Shown here one piece after another: positions 56,944 to 64,000 of a stretch of 64,000 bases of DNA. Location of the stretch: positions 1,178,001-1,242,000 of the forward strand of contig NZ_CP032134.1 of assembly GCF_002165375.2 (NCBI RefSeq). The letters are read 5' to 3'. The position numbers and the translations under genes are program-made. The stretch's first letter is position 1. Each line of letters opens with the position of its first letter. The notes beneath the pieces are model-generated. The model was not told the DNA's origin, ran no database searches, and saw only the letters and a list, made by a program, of their open reading frames with translations. Origin of the DNA: Acinetobacter chinensis. GTDB lineage: Bacteria > Pseudomonadota > Gammaproteobacteria > Pseudomonadales > Moraxellaceae.

Positions 56944-57253
56944 GTGGATTTTTGTCCTCACCCAGAACCATCAGCATTTCCATGTCTTCCACCATCTGAG
57001 GTGAAAGTTTTGGTGTTAATGTGACCTGATTCTGTGGTTTAACCGTCATTTCTGCAGAATTTGGCAGTACAACAAAACCTGCAATTGCGGCAGCCAATGC
57101 AAATCCAGACATTTTCCATAGACCATAACGTGAAGTCTGTCGGTCCTGGATTTTGTCCAGAACGTGGTTCATCACGACAGGCTTGCCTTTATGACTGTGT
57201 GCCAGTCCGTCAAGTCTGGAAGTAACCTGTTTCAAGAAATCATCCTGTTTCAT
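56933..57253 (-). CDS. putative anti-sigma factor
   Basis: 106 residues. Cytoplasmic helical N-terminus (about 1-45), one membrane helix (about 49-68, MSGFALAAAIAGFVVLP) and a periplasmic C-terminal region with MVEDMEMLMVLGEDKNPHGS. It starts on the ATGA overlapping the sigma gene stop, the classic sigma/anti-sigma coupling. No zinc-binding motif of the usual HxxxCxxC kind is present, so the assignment rests on context and topology. Confidence 0.65.
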   Translation of the reverse strand: MKQDDFLKQVTSRLDGLAHSHKGKPVVMNHVLDKIQDRQTSRYGLWKMSGFALAAAIAGFVVLPNSAEMTVKPQNQVTLTPKLSPQMVEDMEMLMVLGEDKNPHGS

Positions 57254-57885
57254 TCTGATGACCCTCCCAAATATGGGTTTAAATGTGCTAAATAAGTTCG
57301 AAGACCTTGAATGGCGCGGTGATAATGTGTTTTTACGCTGCCTTCAGTACAGTTCATAATCTGTGCCGTGGTCTGTGTATCAAAACCTTCCCATGCTCTC
57401 AGCATAAATGCCTGCTGCTGTCGGACAGGGAGCTTTGCAATCGCTTCCTGTATTTCTTCTGCGGTTACAGCCTGATCCAGGAAGGAAGATGGGTCAGGTG
57501 TGGATTCATCAATAACATCGTTCAGTTCAATGTCATCGTCATCAAGACTGACTTTTCGGAAAAATGACAGAGGTTGAGCTCTGCGAACTTCCTTTCTGCG
57601 CCAGTCCTGCAGTTTGTTGTTCAGTATGGTATAGAAAAGGGGGTACCATTCTTCAGTGGTTTTGTCTGAGTAGGATTTGTGCAGGGAAATAAAGGCTTCC
57701 TGCACCAGATCCATGGAAATACCCTGTTGACCCTGGGTTGCACTTTCCATCATCACCAGGGCACGTCCAGTCACATCCTGCATGAAATTTTTCAGGCGTT
57801 GTTCAGCCGTACTCTTAAGAGCACTCAAATCTTCTGATTTTGACTGTTTTGGCGCTAAATCCATAGAGATGGAAAATCCTGTCAT
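57250..57885 (-). CDS. ECF-type RNA polymerase sigma factor
   Basis: 211 residues from ATG 57885; ATG 57864 (204 residues) is possible. Region 2 (about 30-110: LVQEAFISLHKSYSDKT, NNKLQDWRRKEVRRA) and region 4 (about 145-200: IAKLPVRQQQAFMLRAWEGF, INCTEGSVKTHYHRAIQGL-type HTH with MNCTEGSVKTHYHRA) are present. First gene of a three-gene operon with overlapping starts and stops. An extended linker (about 115-140) is rich in Asp. Inferred to control envelope genes; its targets cannot be named from this window. Confidence 0.85.
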   Translation of the reverse strand: MTGFSISMDLAPKQSKSEDLSALKSTAEQRLKNFMQDVTGRALVMMESATQGQQGISMDLVQEAFISLHKSYSDKTTEEWYPLFYTILNNKLQDWRRKEVRRAQPLSFFRKVSLDDDDIELNDVIDESTPDPSSFLDQAVTAEEIQEAIAKLPVRQQQAFMLRAWEGFDTQTTAQIMNCTEGSVKTHYHRAIQGLRTYLAHLNPYLGGSSE

Positions 57886-58022
57886 CGGATACCCACCATT
57901 ATTTCCATTTTCATATACATATAACGTTGAAAATAATGGTTGGGTTGACAATATTTGTGATTATTTTTCTAGTGTAATCTATTTTTTAGGCAAGGCGAGC
58001 CTGTTTAAAATAAAATAACGAT

Positions 58023-58799
58023 TTAAAGACGTTGTCTGACCATTTCAAAGAAACAGACTGAACCTGCAACGGCTACATTGAGTGATTCCTGTCCACCTGG
58101 TTGAGGAATACAGACCGCATCGGCGTGTTTCAGTGCAAAATCGGATACGCCTTGACCTTCATTTCCTAAAATCCATACGCATTGTTTACGCAGATTTTTA
58201 GAGTACAGGCTTTCGGCTTCGTGGGAACTGGTGACATAGACCGGTATTTTGAACTGTTTCAGAAAGTCTTCCAGCTCAATGTTTTCATAGGTATGCAATG
58301 AAAAATGCGCACCCATTGCAGCACGTAGAACACGAGGTGACCATAGTGATGCAGAACCTTTGGTACAGACAACCTGTTCAATTCCAGCCGCAGCCGCAGA
58401 GCGGAGCAGTGTTCCAACATTTCCAGGGTCCTGAATGTTTTCCAGAATCAGCGTATCTTCAGTGAAGTTCAGGGCAGGTGTATTGGTTGGCAGGTCTACA
58501 ATAGCAAGGCAGGCGAGTGATGTACCCAGTGTGCTTAAATCTTTGTACAGGGATTCACTCAGTACAAAAACAGTCCCTGGATAATGAGAGAAAATTTCCT
58601 CAAAATCAGGATGTGCAAGCGCATGCTCGGTTGTAAATATGGAATTGATTTTACGGTCTTTTTCAAGCCACGCCATCACCAGGTGAGTACCTTCAAGAAC
58701 GGTCTGTCCCTGTTTTTTGCGGTAAGTGTTCTGCTCAATCAAGCCTCGTAGATGCTTAATTTTAGGGTTATCACGTGATTCTAAAAAAATCGTGGGCAT
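58023..58799 (-). CDS. SpoU/TrmH-family RNA 2'-O-methyltransferase
   Basis: 258 residues from ATG 58799 (MPTIFLESRDNPKIKHL); ATG 58814 would add five. N-terminal RNA-binding substrate domain (about 1-100) and a SPOUT methyltransferase domain with the three motifs: LENIQDPGNVGTLLRSAAA (motif 1), WILGNEGQGVS (motif 2) and CIPQPGGQESLNVAVAGSV (motif 3). Methylates a ribose in rRNA or tRNA; which site is unknown. Confidence 0.9.
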   Translation of the reverse strand: MPTIFLESRDNPKIKHLRGLIEQNTYRKKQGQTVLEGTHLVMAWLEKDRKINSIFTTEHALAHPDFEEIFSHYPGTVFVLSESLYKDLSTLGTSLACLAIVDLPTNTPALNFTEDTLILENIQDPGNVGTLLRSAAAAGIEQVVCTKGSASLWSPRVLRAAMGAHFSLHTYENIELEDFLKQFKIPVYVTSSHEAESLYSKNLRKQCVWILGNEGQGVSDFALKHADAVCIPQPGGQESLNVAVAGSVCFFEMVRQRL

Positions 58800-58913
58800 G
58801 GGAAAGGTATCCATCTTAAGTAAGTCGGGGCTGTGCATGACACAACCCCGAATATGAACATTGCTGAATAATGCCGTGTTCAGTGTATTGGTGACTCAGC
58901 TTCAGAGTCTGAT

Positions 58914-59888
58914 TCAGTGATGGTATGAAGTGACCAGTTCGACTTCATTTTTTGAACCAATCACAACAGGTACACGCTGGTGTAATTCAGTAGGCTGAAT
59001 GTCCATGATACGGATACGACCTGTGGTGGATGAACCTCCAGCCTGTTCCATCAGCATACTCATAGGATTTGCTTCGTACATTAAACGCAGACGACCTGCT
59101 TTCTGTGGATCTTTTGTGTCATATGGGTACATGAAAATACCGCTGCGACAAAGAATACGGTGAATATCGCCTACCATACATGCCACCCAGCGCATATTGA
59201 AATCTTTTTCACGAGGACCTGTTTTACCCGCTTCAAGTTCATCAATATAACGTTTAACCGGTGCTTCCCAGTGACGTGCGTTAGATGCATTGATGGCATA
59301 TTCTTTCGTGTCAGTGGCTACCTGAATGTTTTCAGTTGTCAGAAGGAACTGCTGAGTTTCAGGATCGAAGGTGAAAAACACTGTGCCGGCACCCACTGTC
59401 AGCGCCATCATGGTTGATGGACCATACAGTACATAACCTGCAGCAACCTGTTGAGTGCCTGCCTGCATGAAGTCATCTGCCTGAGTAACTGCATTTTTAG
59501 CAGGTAAAACAGAGAAAATCGTACCTACACACATGTTGATGTCGATGTTGCTTGAACCATCAAGTGGATCAAACAGAACCAGATACTGACCATTTTCCTG
59601 AGCAGGGGTAAAATCATCGAGCTCTTCAGAAGCAAGACCACCAACGTGTGGATGTACTTTCAGCGCATCAATAAGATAATCGTTGGAAATGACATCGAGC
59701 TTTTTCTGGGTTTCACCCTGAACATTTTCATGTTCAGCACTTCCCAGTACGCCTGCCAGTGCGCCTTTTTGCAGAGCCTGATCAATCGTCTTGCAAGTAT
59801 CTGCAATTGTTTCAATTACTTGAGAAAGTTCAGGCGTTAAGTTCCCGCTTTGTTGTTGTAGAAACTGGGAAAGGCTGAGGTTAGACAT
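58914..59888 (-). CDS. fbp: fructose-1,6-bisphosphatase class I
   Basis: Gluconeogenic enzyme: fructose 1,6-bisphosphate to fructose 6-phosphate. 324 residues. Metal site motif [15 protein letters not shown] (about 105), ASEELDD (about 83), and sugar-binding [12 protein letters not shown] and [15 protein letters not shown] near the end are characteristic. Single gene, normal length; the strand next to it carries a small unrelated gene. Confidence 0.96.
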   Translation of the reverse strand: MSNLSLSQFLQQQSGNLTPELSQVIETIADTCKTIDQALQKGALAGVLGSAEHENVQGETQKKLDVISNDYLIDALKVHPHVGGLASEELDDFTPAQENGQYLVLFDPLDGSSNIDINMCVGTIFSVLPAKNAVTQADDFMQAGTQQVAAGYVLYGPSTMMALTVGAGTVFFTFDPETQQFLLTTENIQVATDTKEYAINASNARHWEAPVKRYIDELEAGKTGPREKDFNMRWVACMVGDIHRILCRSGIFMYPYDTKDPQKAGRLRLMYEANPMSMLMEQAGGSSTTGRIRIMDIQPTELHQRVPVVIGSKNEVELVTSYHH

Positions 59889-60071
59889 AACTGGATGGCT
59901 CCGAGGTCAAAACGAATCAAAATGAATAAAAAATCAATGCGCTCTATTTTAGATGAGAACGAGCTAAAAGAAAAATTAAACTGGACTATTTGTCGTGATT
60001 TTACCCTTGCAAGTCCTGTGGAAAATGCTATGTTGATGGAAAGGATTTAATTTTCAGTCAGGAGCACAGAA

Positions 60072-60257
60072 ATGACTACGAAGAAATTTGATGCGACTCC
60101 AACCCCGAATGAGGGGATCAACTTTGATGAAATTTCTGATGATAAGGTGAAAGAAGCCTGGAAAGGGTACGAATCCAAAGCAGAATACAAAGATTTCAAC
60201 AAACATGATCTGATTGAGTCTTTACAGACTCAACCGGTAGAATCAGAAAAAGTCTGA
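60072..60257 (+). CDS. small acidic protein of unknown function
   Basis: 61 residues, preceded by AGGAGCACAGAA at a good distance. Acidic and Lys/Glu-rich, no membrane helix or signal. Reads as one conserved-looking unit (NFDEISDDKVKEAWKGYESK, KHDLIESLQTQPV). Single gene with its own terminator at 60261-60290, which supports expression. No domain recognised. Confidence 0.65.
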   Translation: MTTKKFDATPTPNEGINFDEISDDKVKEAWKGYESKAEYKDFNKHDLIESLQTQPVESEKV

Positions 60258-60260
60258 TAA

Positions 60261-60290
60261 AAAAAGCACCCTGAAGTGGGTGCTTTTTTT
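60261..60290 (+). terminator. terminator of the small acidic protein gene
   Basis: A-tract, GCACCC, 6-base loop, GGGTGC and seven T. Confidence 0.8.
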
Positions 60291-60330
60291 ATCTCAACAC
60301 TTTAATCAGAGTGAAGAGAATGCCTGTGAA

Positions 60331-60900
60331 TTATTTCAACAGCGGCGGAACAGCTTCATAGTTGATTTCTACGCGACGGTTCTCTTTCCATGCACTTTCA
60401 TTATGACCGGCATTGACAGGCATTTCTTTACCATAACTGACAGCTTCGAGCTGTTGTGGTTTCACACCGTTGGTCACAAGGAAGCTTTCAACAGCTTTAG
60501 CACGACGCTCACCTAAAGCCATGTTGTATTCACGGGTACCACGTTCGTCGGTGTGACCAGTCAGCGCAACTTTAGAGTTGGCGTTTGCAATCAGGAACTG
60601 AGCATGTGCCTGTAAAGTCTGATAGTCGTCATTGGACAGATCACTGCTGTCATAATCAAAATGAACAACACGTTTAGCAAGAAATGCTTTATTTGCAGCG
60701 GTAACACCCTTGGATGAAGCACCTGCAAGATTTTGTGCGTTGATTGCGGCATCTTCGCTCAGACCTTCAGTGTTGACTGTGCCTGAACCTGATGGGTTCT
60801 GAGCAGCTTCAACAACACCAGCCGGTTTACGGCTGGCACAACCGGTCATTACCAGTGCTGTTGCCAGAACGGGTAGTACAAACAGTTTGATTGCTTTCAT
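60331..60900 (-). CDS. pal: peptidoglycan-associated lipoprotein Pal
   Basis: 189 residues from ATG 60900, with GGAGATAATA before it. Lipobox VMTGC (Cys21), a linker, then the OmpA-like peptidoglycan-binding domain: VHFDYDSSDLSNDDYQTL, LTGHTDERGTREYNMALGERRAKAVE, ENRRVEINYE. Links outer membrane to cell wall and is the outer-membrane end of the Tol-Pal system. Lies 42 bases downstream of tolB. Confidence 0.95.
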   Translation of the reverse strand: MKAIKLFVLPVLATALVMTGCASRKPAGVVEAAQNPSGSGTVNTEGLSEDAAINAQNLAGASSKGVTAANKAFLAKRVVHFDYDSSDLSNDDYQTLQAHAQFLIANANSKVALTGHTDERGTREYNMALGERRAKAVESFLVTNGVKPQQLEAVSYGKEMPVNAGHNESAWKENRRVEINYEAVPPLLK

Positions 60901-60942
60901 TATTATCTCCATGAAAGTTAATTATTGATTGATCTGTTGAAA

Positions 60943-62229
60943 TTATTTTGGTGCCCATGCAGGTTCGCGGACTTCACCCTGTTCACTCGGAAGATTCATA
61001 CGGAAACGACCATCCAGTGACATGATGGACAACAGTCCACGGTTTCCTTCACGTGTTGCATAAACCACCATCTGTCCATTTGGAGAGAAACTTGGAGATT
61101 CGTCCAGACTGGTTGGGGTCAGAATATTGGTAATACCGGTGTTGATGTCCTGGATGGCAACTTTATAGTTGCTGCCACTCGGACGATGAACCAGTGCAAT
61201 CTTTTTACCATCTGCACTGAGTGCTCCACGGGCATTGAATGCTCCACGGAAAGTCAGTCGCTTTACACTGCCATCAGCAAAGCTGTAAGTATAAATCTGC
61301 GGAGAACCACCACGGTCAGAAGTGAAGATAAAGGATTTACCATTTGGGGCATAACGGGCTTCAGTGTCAATTGCACTGTCATTGGTCATACGCTCCAGTT
61401 TACGGGTTTCCAGATCCATTTCATAAACTTCAGGGTTGCCGTGTATGGAAGCCGTAAACAGCATTTTTTTGCCATCAGGAGAGAAACCTGGTGCGCCATT
61501 CAGACCACGGAAACTGGCTACTTTTTCACGACTGCCACTGGCAAGATCCTGGATGTAAATTGCTGGGCGTTTGGTTTCGAAAGAAACATAGGCAATTTTT
61601 TTGGCATCAGGTGTCCATGCAGGGGACAGGATAGGATCACGTGAGGTCAGAATGGTTTTAGGCTGTTCACCGTCAGTATCCGCAATCTGAAGGGTATAAC
61701 GTTGTTCGGGGGTAGCAGGGTTACGCAGTACATATGCAATACGACCACTGAAATCGCCTTTGATACCCGTCAAAGCTTCAAAAATAGCATCACTGATCAT
61801 ATGTCCTGCCTGGCGGACGCGGGATGCTGGAACAGTCAGCAGTTCATTCAGTAAATACTGCTGTTTTTGCACATCGTACAGCTGATAATGAACTTCAAAA
61901 CCACCACCGGCTGCCGGTTTTACATTACCTGTAACAACGTAAGGAACTCCCGCAGCTTGCCATGCAGCAGCATTTGGGTTGTTCATATCAGCAGTTGCTG
62001 GCAGGTTTTTTGATGAACTTGTAAATTTACCAGAACGGTTCAGGTCATTTTCTACAATTGGATAAATGTTCTGATCACCACTGAAAGGCAAAATTGCAAT
62101 TTTAGGCGCTTCTTCTGGCGCTTTGGTGATTTCCAGGTACAGATGAGCATATGACTGAGTGATCAGTACTGGGCTCAGTGCAGTTAAAATGGTTAAACAA
62201 AGTAGATGTTTGCGCGTCATTTCCATCAT
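60943..62229 (-). CDS. tolB: Tol-Pal system protein TolB
   Basis: 428 residues; ATG 62220 is a near alternative. Signal peptide about 1-28 (ends SYAH-L). N-terminal alpha/beta domain (about 35-165, ILPFSGDQNIYPIVENDLNRSGKF) and a beta-propeller with repeated WTPDAKKIAYVS, FSPDGKKMLFTAS, YAPNGKSFIFTSDRGG and FSPNGQMVVYATR. Periplasmic hub between TolA and Pal. About 210 bases separate it from tolA. Confidence 0.96.
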   Translation of the reverse strand: MMEMTRKHLLCLTILTALSPVLITQSYAHLYLEITKAPEEAPKIAILPFSGDQNIYPIVENDLNRSGKFTSSSKNLPATADMNNPNAAAWQAAGVPYVVTGNVKPAAGGGFEVHYQLYDVQKQQYLLNELLTVPASRVRQAGHMISDAIFEALTGIKGDFSGRIAYVLRNPATPEQRYTLQIADTDGEQPKTILTSRDPILSPAWTPDAKKIAYVSFETKRPAIYIQDLASGSREKVASFRGLNGAPGFSPDGKKMLFTASIHGNPEVYEMDLETRKLERMTNDSAIDTEARYAPNGKSFIFTSDRGGSPQIYTYSFADGSVKRLTFRGAFNARGALSADGKKIALVHRPSGSNYKVAIQDINTGITNILTPTSLDESPSFSPNGQMVVYATREGNRGLLSIMSLDGRFRMNLPSEQGEVREPAWAPK

Positions 62230-62404
62230 TCGCTGTTCACTCTGAAGCTGTGAGTTATTGTCTGTGTCATTGGGTCACATAATGGCATGATTATGGATTA
62301 TTTAAAGCACCAAAATATGACTGAACTGTTATAACACTGTGAAAAAGTGAATAAATAAGCTGATTGTACCGAAAATTTATTTAAATTCTGAATTCTTAAA
62401 TAAA

Positions 62405-62434
62405 GAACCACAGCAAATGGATTAACTGTGGTTC
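62405..62434 (-). terminator. hairpin after tolA
   Basis: On the minus strand AACCACAG, 12-base loop, CTGTGGTT, then CTTTATTT; a weak terminator that could lower expression of tolB-pal relative to tolA. Confidence 0.45.
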
Positions 62435-62440
62435 AAAAAA

Positions 62441-63862
62441 TTACTTCGCAGCATTCATTACAGATGTATAGGAACGTGCCTCGCGTCGCGCATCCGGATC
62501 TGAAGGCATTGGGTACGGCGCAGCAGCTCGGACAGCCGCCTCTATACTGGCTTTCAGGTCAGGATCATTTGATGTAGCTACAACGGATAATACAGCACCA
62601 CTGTCACTTAAAGTAACACGTACGGTAGCCTGTTGACCGCGTGAAGCTGGAGGAACTTCCCAGACGCTGTAAATACGTTTTTGAAAATCACGCTTTGCAG
62701 AGGATGCAATTTTTTTAGCTTCAGCCTTTTTGTTGGCTGCTTCCTCAGCAGCTTTTTTAGCAGAAGATGCACGGGCTTCTTCTTCTGCAGCAGCTTTTGC
62801 TTTTTCAGCTGCATCTGCTTTACGTTTTGCTTCTGCCTCACTACGGGCTTTAGCCTGAGCGTCTGCTTTAGCTTTGGCATCTGCCTTCGCTTTTTCAGCT
62901 GCATCTGCTTTACGTTTTGCTTCTGCCTCACTACGGGCTTTAACCTGAGCGTCTGCTTTAGCTTTGGCATCTGCCTTCGCTTTTTCAGCAGCTTCAGCTT
63001 TACGTTTAGTATCCGCCTCACTCCGGGCTTTGGCCTGAGCGTCTGCTTTAGCTTTGGCATCTGCTTTGGCTTTTTCAGCTGCATCCGCTTTACGTTTAGC
63101 ATCCGCTTCGGCACGGGCTTTAGCCTGAGCGTCCGCTTTAGCTTTGGCATCTGCTTTGGCTTTTTCAGCAGCTTCTGCTTTACGTTTTGAATCTGCTTCA
63201 GCACGGGTTTTAGCCTGAGCGTCCGCTTTTGTTTTGGCATCTATTTTGGCTTTTTCAGCAGCTTCCGCTTTACGTTTTGAACCCGCTTCCGCACGGGCTT
63301 TAGCCTGAGCATCCGTTTTAGCTTTGGCATCTGCTTTAGCCTTTTCAGCAGCTTCCGCTTTGCGTTTTTCATCTGCTTCTGTACGGGCTTTGGCCTGAGC
63401 ATCCGCTTTTGCTTTGGTATCTGCCTTCGCTTTTTCAGCAGCACTTGCCTGAGCACGCTGTTTAGCCTGTTCTGCTGCAAGTTTCTCCGCTTTTTCCTGA
63501 GCTTCGGCAGCAGCTTTTGCAGCCAGTGCCGCTTTTTGTGCATTCAGTGCCGCAGCTGATTCGGTTGGAGTCGTCACAGGAACCTGAGGTGCAGGTGTTT
63601 CTACAGGTTCGGCTGTCTGAGTAATTTCAGGAGCTGTATTGGTATGTGTTGTTTCCGCAGAGTCAGTCTGTTCCAGTACTTTGGGTTCAGGTGGCGGTAA
63701 ATCTTCAGGTTTCACCAGCACAGTTTTGATCTGTTTGGGTGGAACTGGAGGTTTACTCATGCCGAGATACAGAAAACCCACGACTGCAATCAGATGTACC
63801 CCGAGGGTAAATCCGATGGCAACAGCATTTTGTTTAAACGGCGGTTTTTTGGAATATTTCAT
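62441..63862 (-). CDS. tolA: Tol-Pal system protein TolA
   Basis: 473 residues. Membrane helix at about 12-33 (NAVAIGFTLGVHLIAVVGFLYLG), a Pro/Glu/Thr-rich stretch, a very long Ala/Lys/Glu coiled coil (about 100-385) and a C-terminal domain (about 388-473: KRIYSVWEVPPASRGQQATVRVT, NDPDLKASIEAAVRAAAPYPMP). The coiled coil contains seven copies of a 30-residue unit. Transmits force from TolQR to TolB-Pal. Sits one base after the tolR stop. Confidence 0.95.
   Translation of the reverse strand: MKYSKKPPFKQNAVAIGFTLGVHLIAVVGFLYLGMSKPPVPPKQIKTVLVKPEDLPPPEPKVLEQTDSAETTHTNTAPEITQTAEPVETPAPQVPVTTPTESAAALNAQKAALAAKAAAEAQEKAEKLAAEQAKQRAQASAAEKAKADTKAKADAQAKARTEADEKRKAEAAEKAKADAKAKTDAQAKARAEAGSKRKAEAAEKAKIDAKTKADAQAKTRAEADSKRKAEAAEKAKADAKAKADAQAKARAEADAKRKADAAEKAKADAKAKADAQAKARSEADTKRKAEAAEKAKADAKAKADAQVKARSEAEAKRKADAAEKAKADAKAKADAQAKARSEAEAKRKADAAEKAKAAAEEEARASSAKKAAEEAANKKAEAKKIASSAKRDFQKRIYSVWEVPPASRGQQATVRVTLSDSGAVLSVVATSNDPDLKASIEAAVRAAAPYPMPSDPDARREARSYTSVMNAAK
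62775..63440. repeat. 90-bp tandem repeats in tolA, about seven copies
   Basis: The motif beginning near 62820 (TACGTTTTGC) returns every 90 bases at about 62910, 63000, 63090, 63180, 63270 and 63360, in frame. Copies at 62820 and 62910 are nearly identical; others differ at scattered third positions. Likely to vary in copy number by slippage or recombination. Confidence 0.85.
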
Positions 63863-63863
63863 A

Positions 63864-64000
63864 TTACTTTTCTGACTTGGTCAGTAAACCTACCTGGCCT
63901 AAACCAGCATCCTGTAATGCAGACATGAGTTGCATGACTTCACCGTATGGGCGTGATTCACTGCCGTTGATCAGTACAGTCAGCTGCTTTTTACTCGCTT
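63864..64000 (-). CDS. tolR: TolR, C-terminal part
   Basis: The window ends inside this gene. The last 44 residues read ASKKQLTVLINGSESRPYGE, then VMQLMSALQDAGLGQVGLLT and KSEK, typical of the periplasmic domain of TolR/ExbD. TAA at 63864-63866 is one base before the tolA start, and this tol-operon order (tolR-tolA-tolB-pal) identifies it. The membrane helix is outside the window. Confidence 0.9.
   Translation of the reverse strand, partial: ASKKQLTVLINGSESRPYGEVMQLMSALQDAGLGQVGLLTKSEK

Noticed and set aside
62681..63190. Minus/plus overlapping long frames in the tolA repeats
   Set aside because: Produced by the 90-bp periodicity; compositions (Phe/Cys- or Lys/Leu-rich) are artefacts.
62775..63440. 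CRISPR array
   Set aside because: Period is 90 bases with no conserved short repeat separated by unique spacers, and the region codes for TolA.

Overview
The window is a stretch of chromosome from a gammaproteobacterium that looks like Acinetobacter or a close relative. The signs are moderately AT-rich DNA with AT-rich intergenic regions, tandem rhombotarget-type CSLREA/GlyGly-CTERM proteins downstream of perM-hda, a lysA-dapF-xerC block without the DUF484 gene that pseudomonads keep there, a single-permease Lol exporter, and a GyrA whose QRDR position 81 matches Acinetobacter numbering. I see no insertion sequences, prophage, CRISPR array, tRNA or rRNA. The identification rests on remembered gene order and protein families, not on a database search.

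Layout. 0-6 kb: a co-directional cluster of a TonB-dependent receptor (5' end outside the window), a beta-propeller phytase lipoprotein, a TolQ/ExbB-like and a TolR/ExbD-like motor protein and a TonB, which reads as a dedicated organophosphate (phytate) capture system. 6-12 kb: an envelope accessory region with an SH3 protein, a repeat-containing lipoprotein, a DUF6502 protein translationally coupled to a lipoprotein, and an OmpA-domain lipoprotein with an internal duplication. Two nearly identical 17-bp palindromes and one 13-bp inverted repeat mark the promoters here. 12-30.5 kb: mainly housekeeping (aldolase/adducin protein, Tim44-domain protein, radA, AGCS symporter, cycA-like permease, lptM-lysA-dapF, xerC, etfBA, gyrA). 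GyrA carries Tyr at the main quinolone-resistance position and a 90-residue insertion in its C-terminal domain.

30.5-35.5 kb: a four-gene export operon (TolC-like, HlyD-like, two ABC-2 permeases) with no ATPase gene. 35.9-52 kb: serC, a 46-residue small protein, an unknown protein, yaiI, an EamA permease, a PilZ protein, lolF-lolD, comEC, an LpxL-type acyltransferase, sppA and an esterase, purMN, perM and hda. 52-56.5 kb: two adjacent CSLREA/GlyGly-CTERM surface proteins. 56.5-58 kb: an overlapping sigma factor / putative anti-sigma / DUF3106 operon facing them. 58-64 kb: an rRNA/tRNA methyltransferase, fbp, a small acidic protein, and the tol-pal operon (tolR partial, tolA with seven 90-bp repeats, tolB, pal).

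The most interesting targets are the phytase-Ton cluster with its own TolQR-like motor, the DUF6502/lipoprotein locus with matched palindromic operators, the ATPase-less ABC-2 exporter, the tandem rhombotarget pair, and the two GyrA peculiarities.
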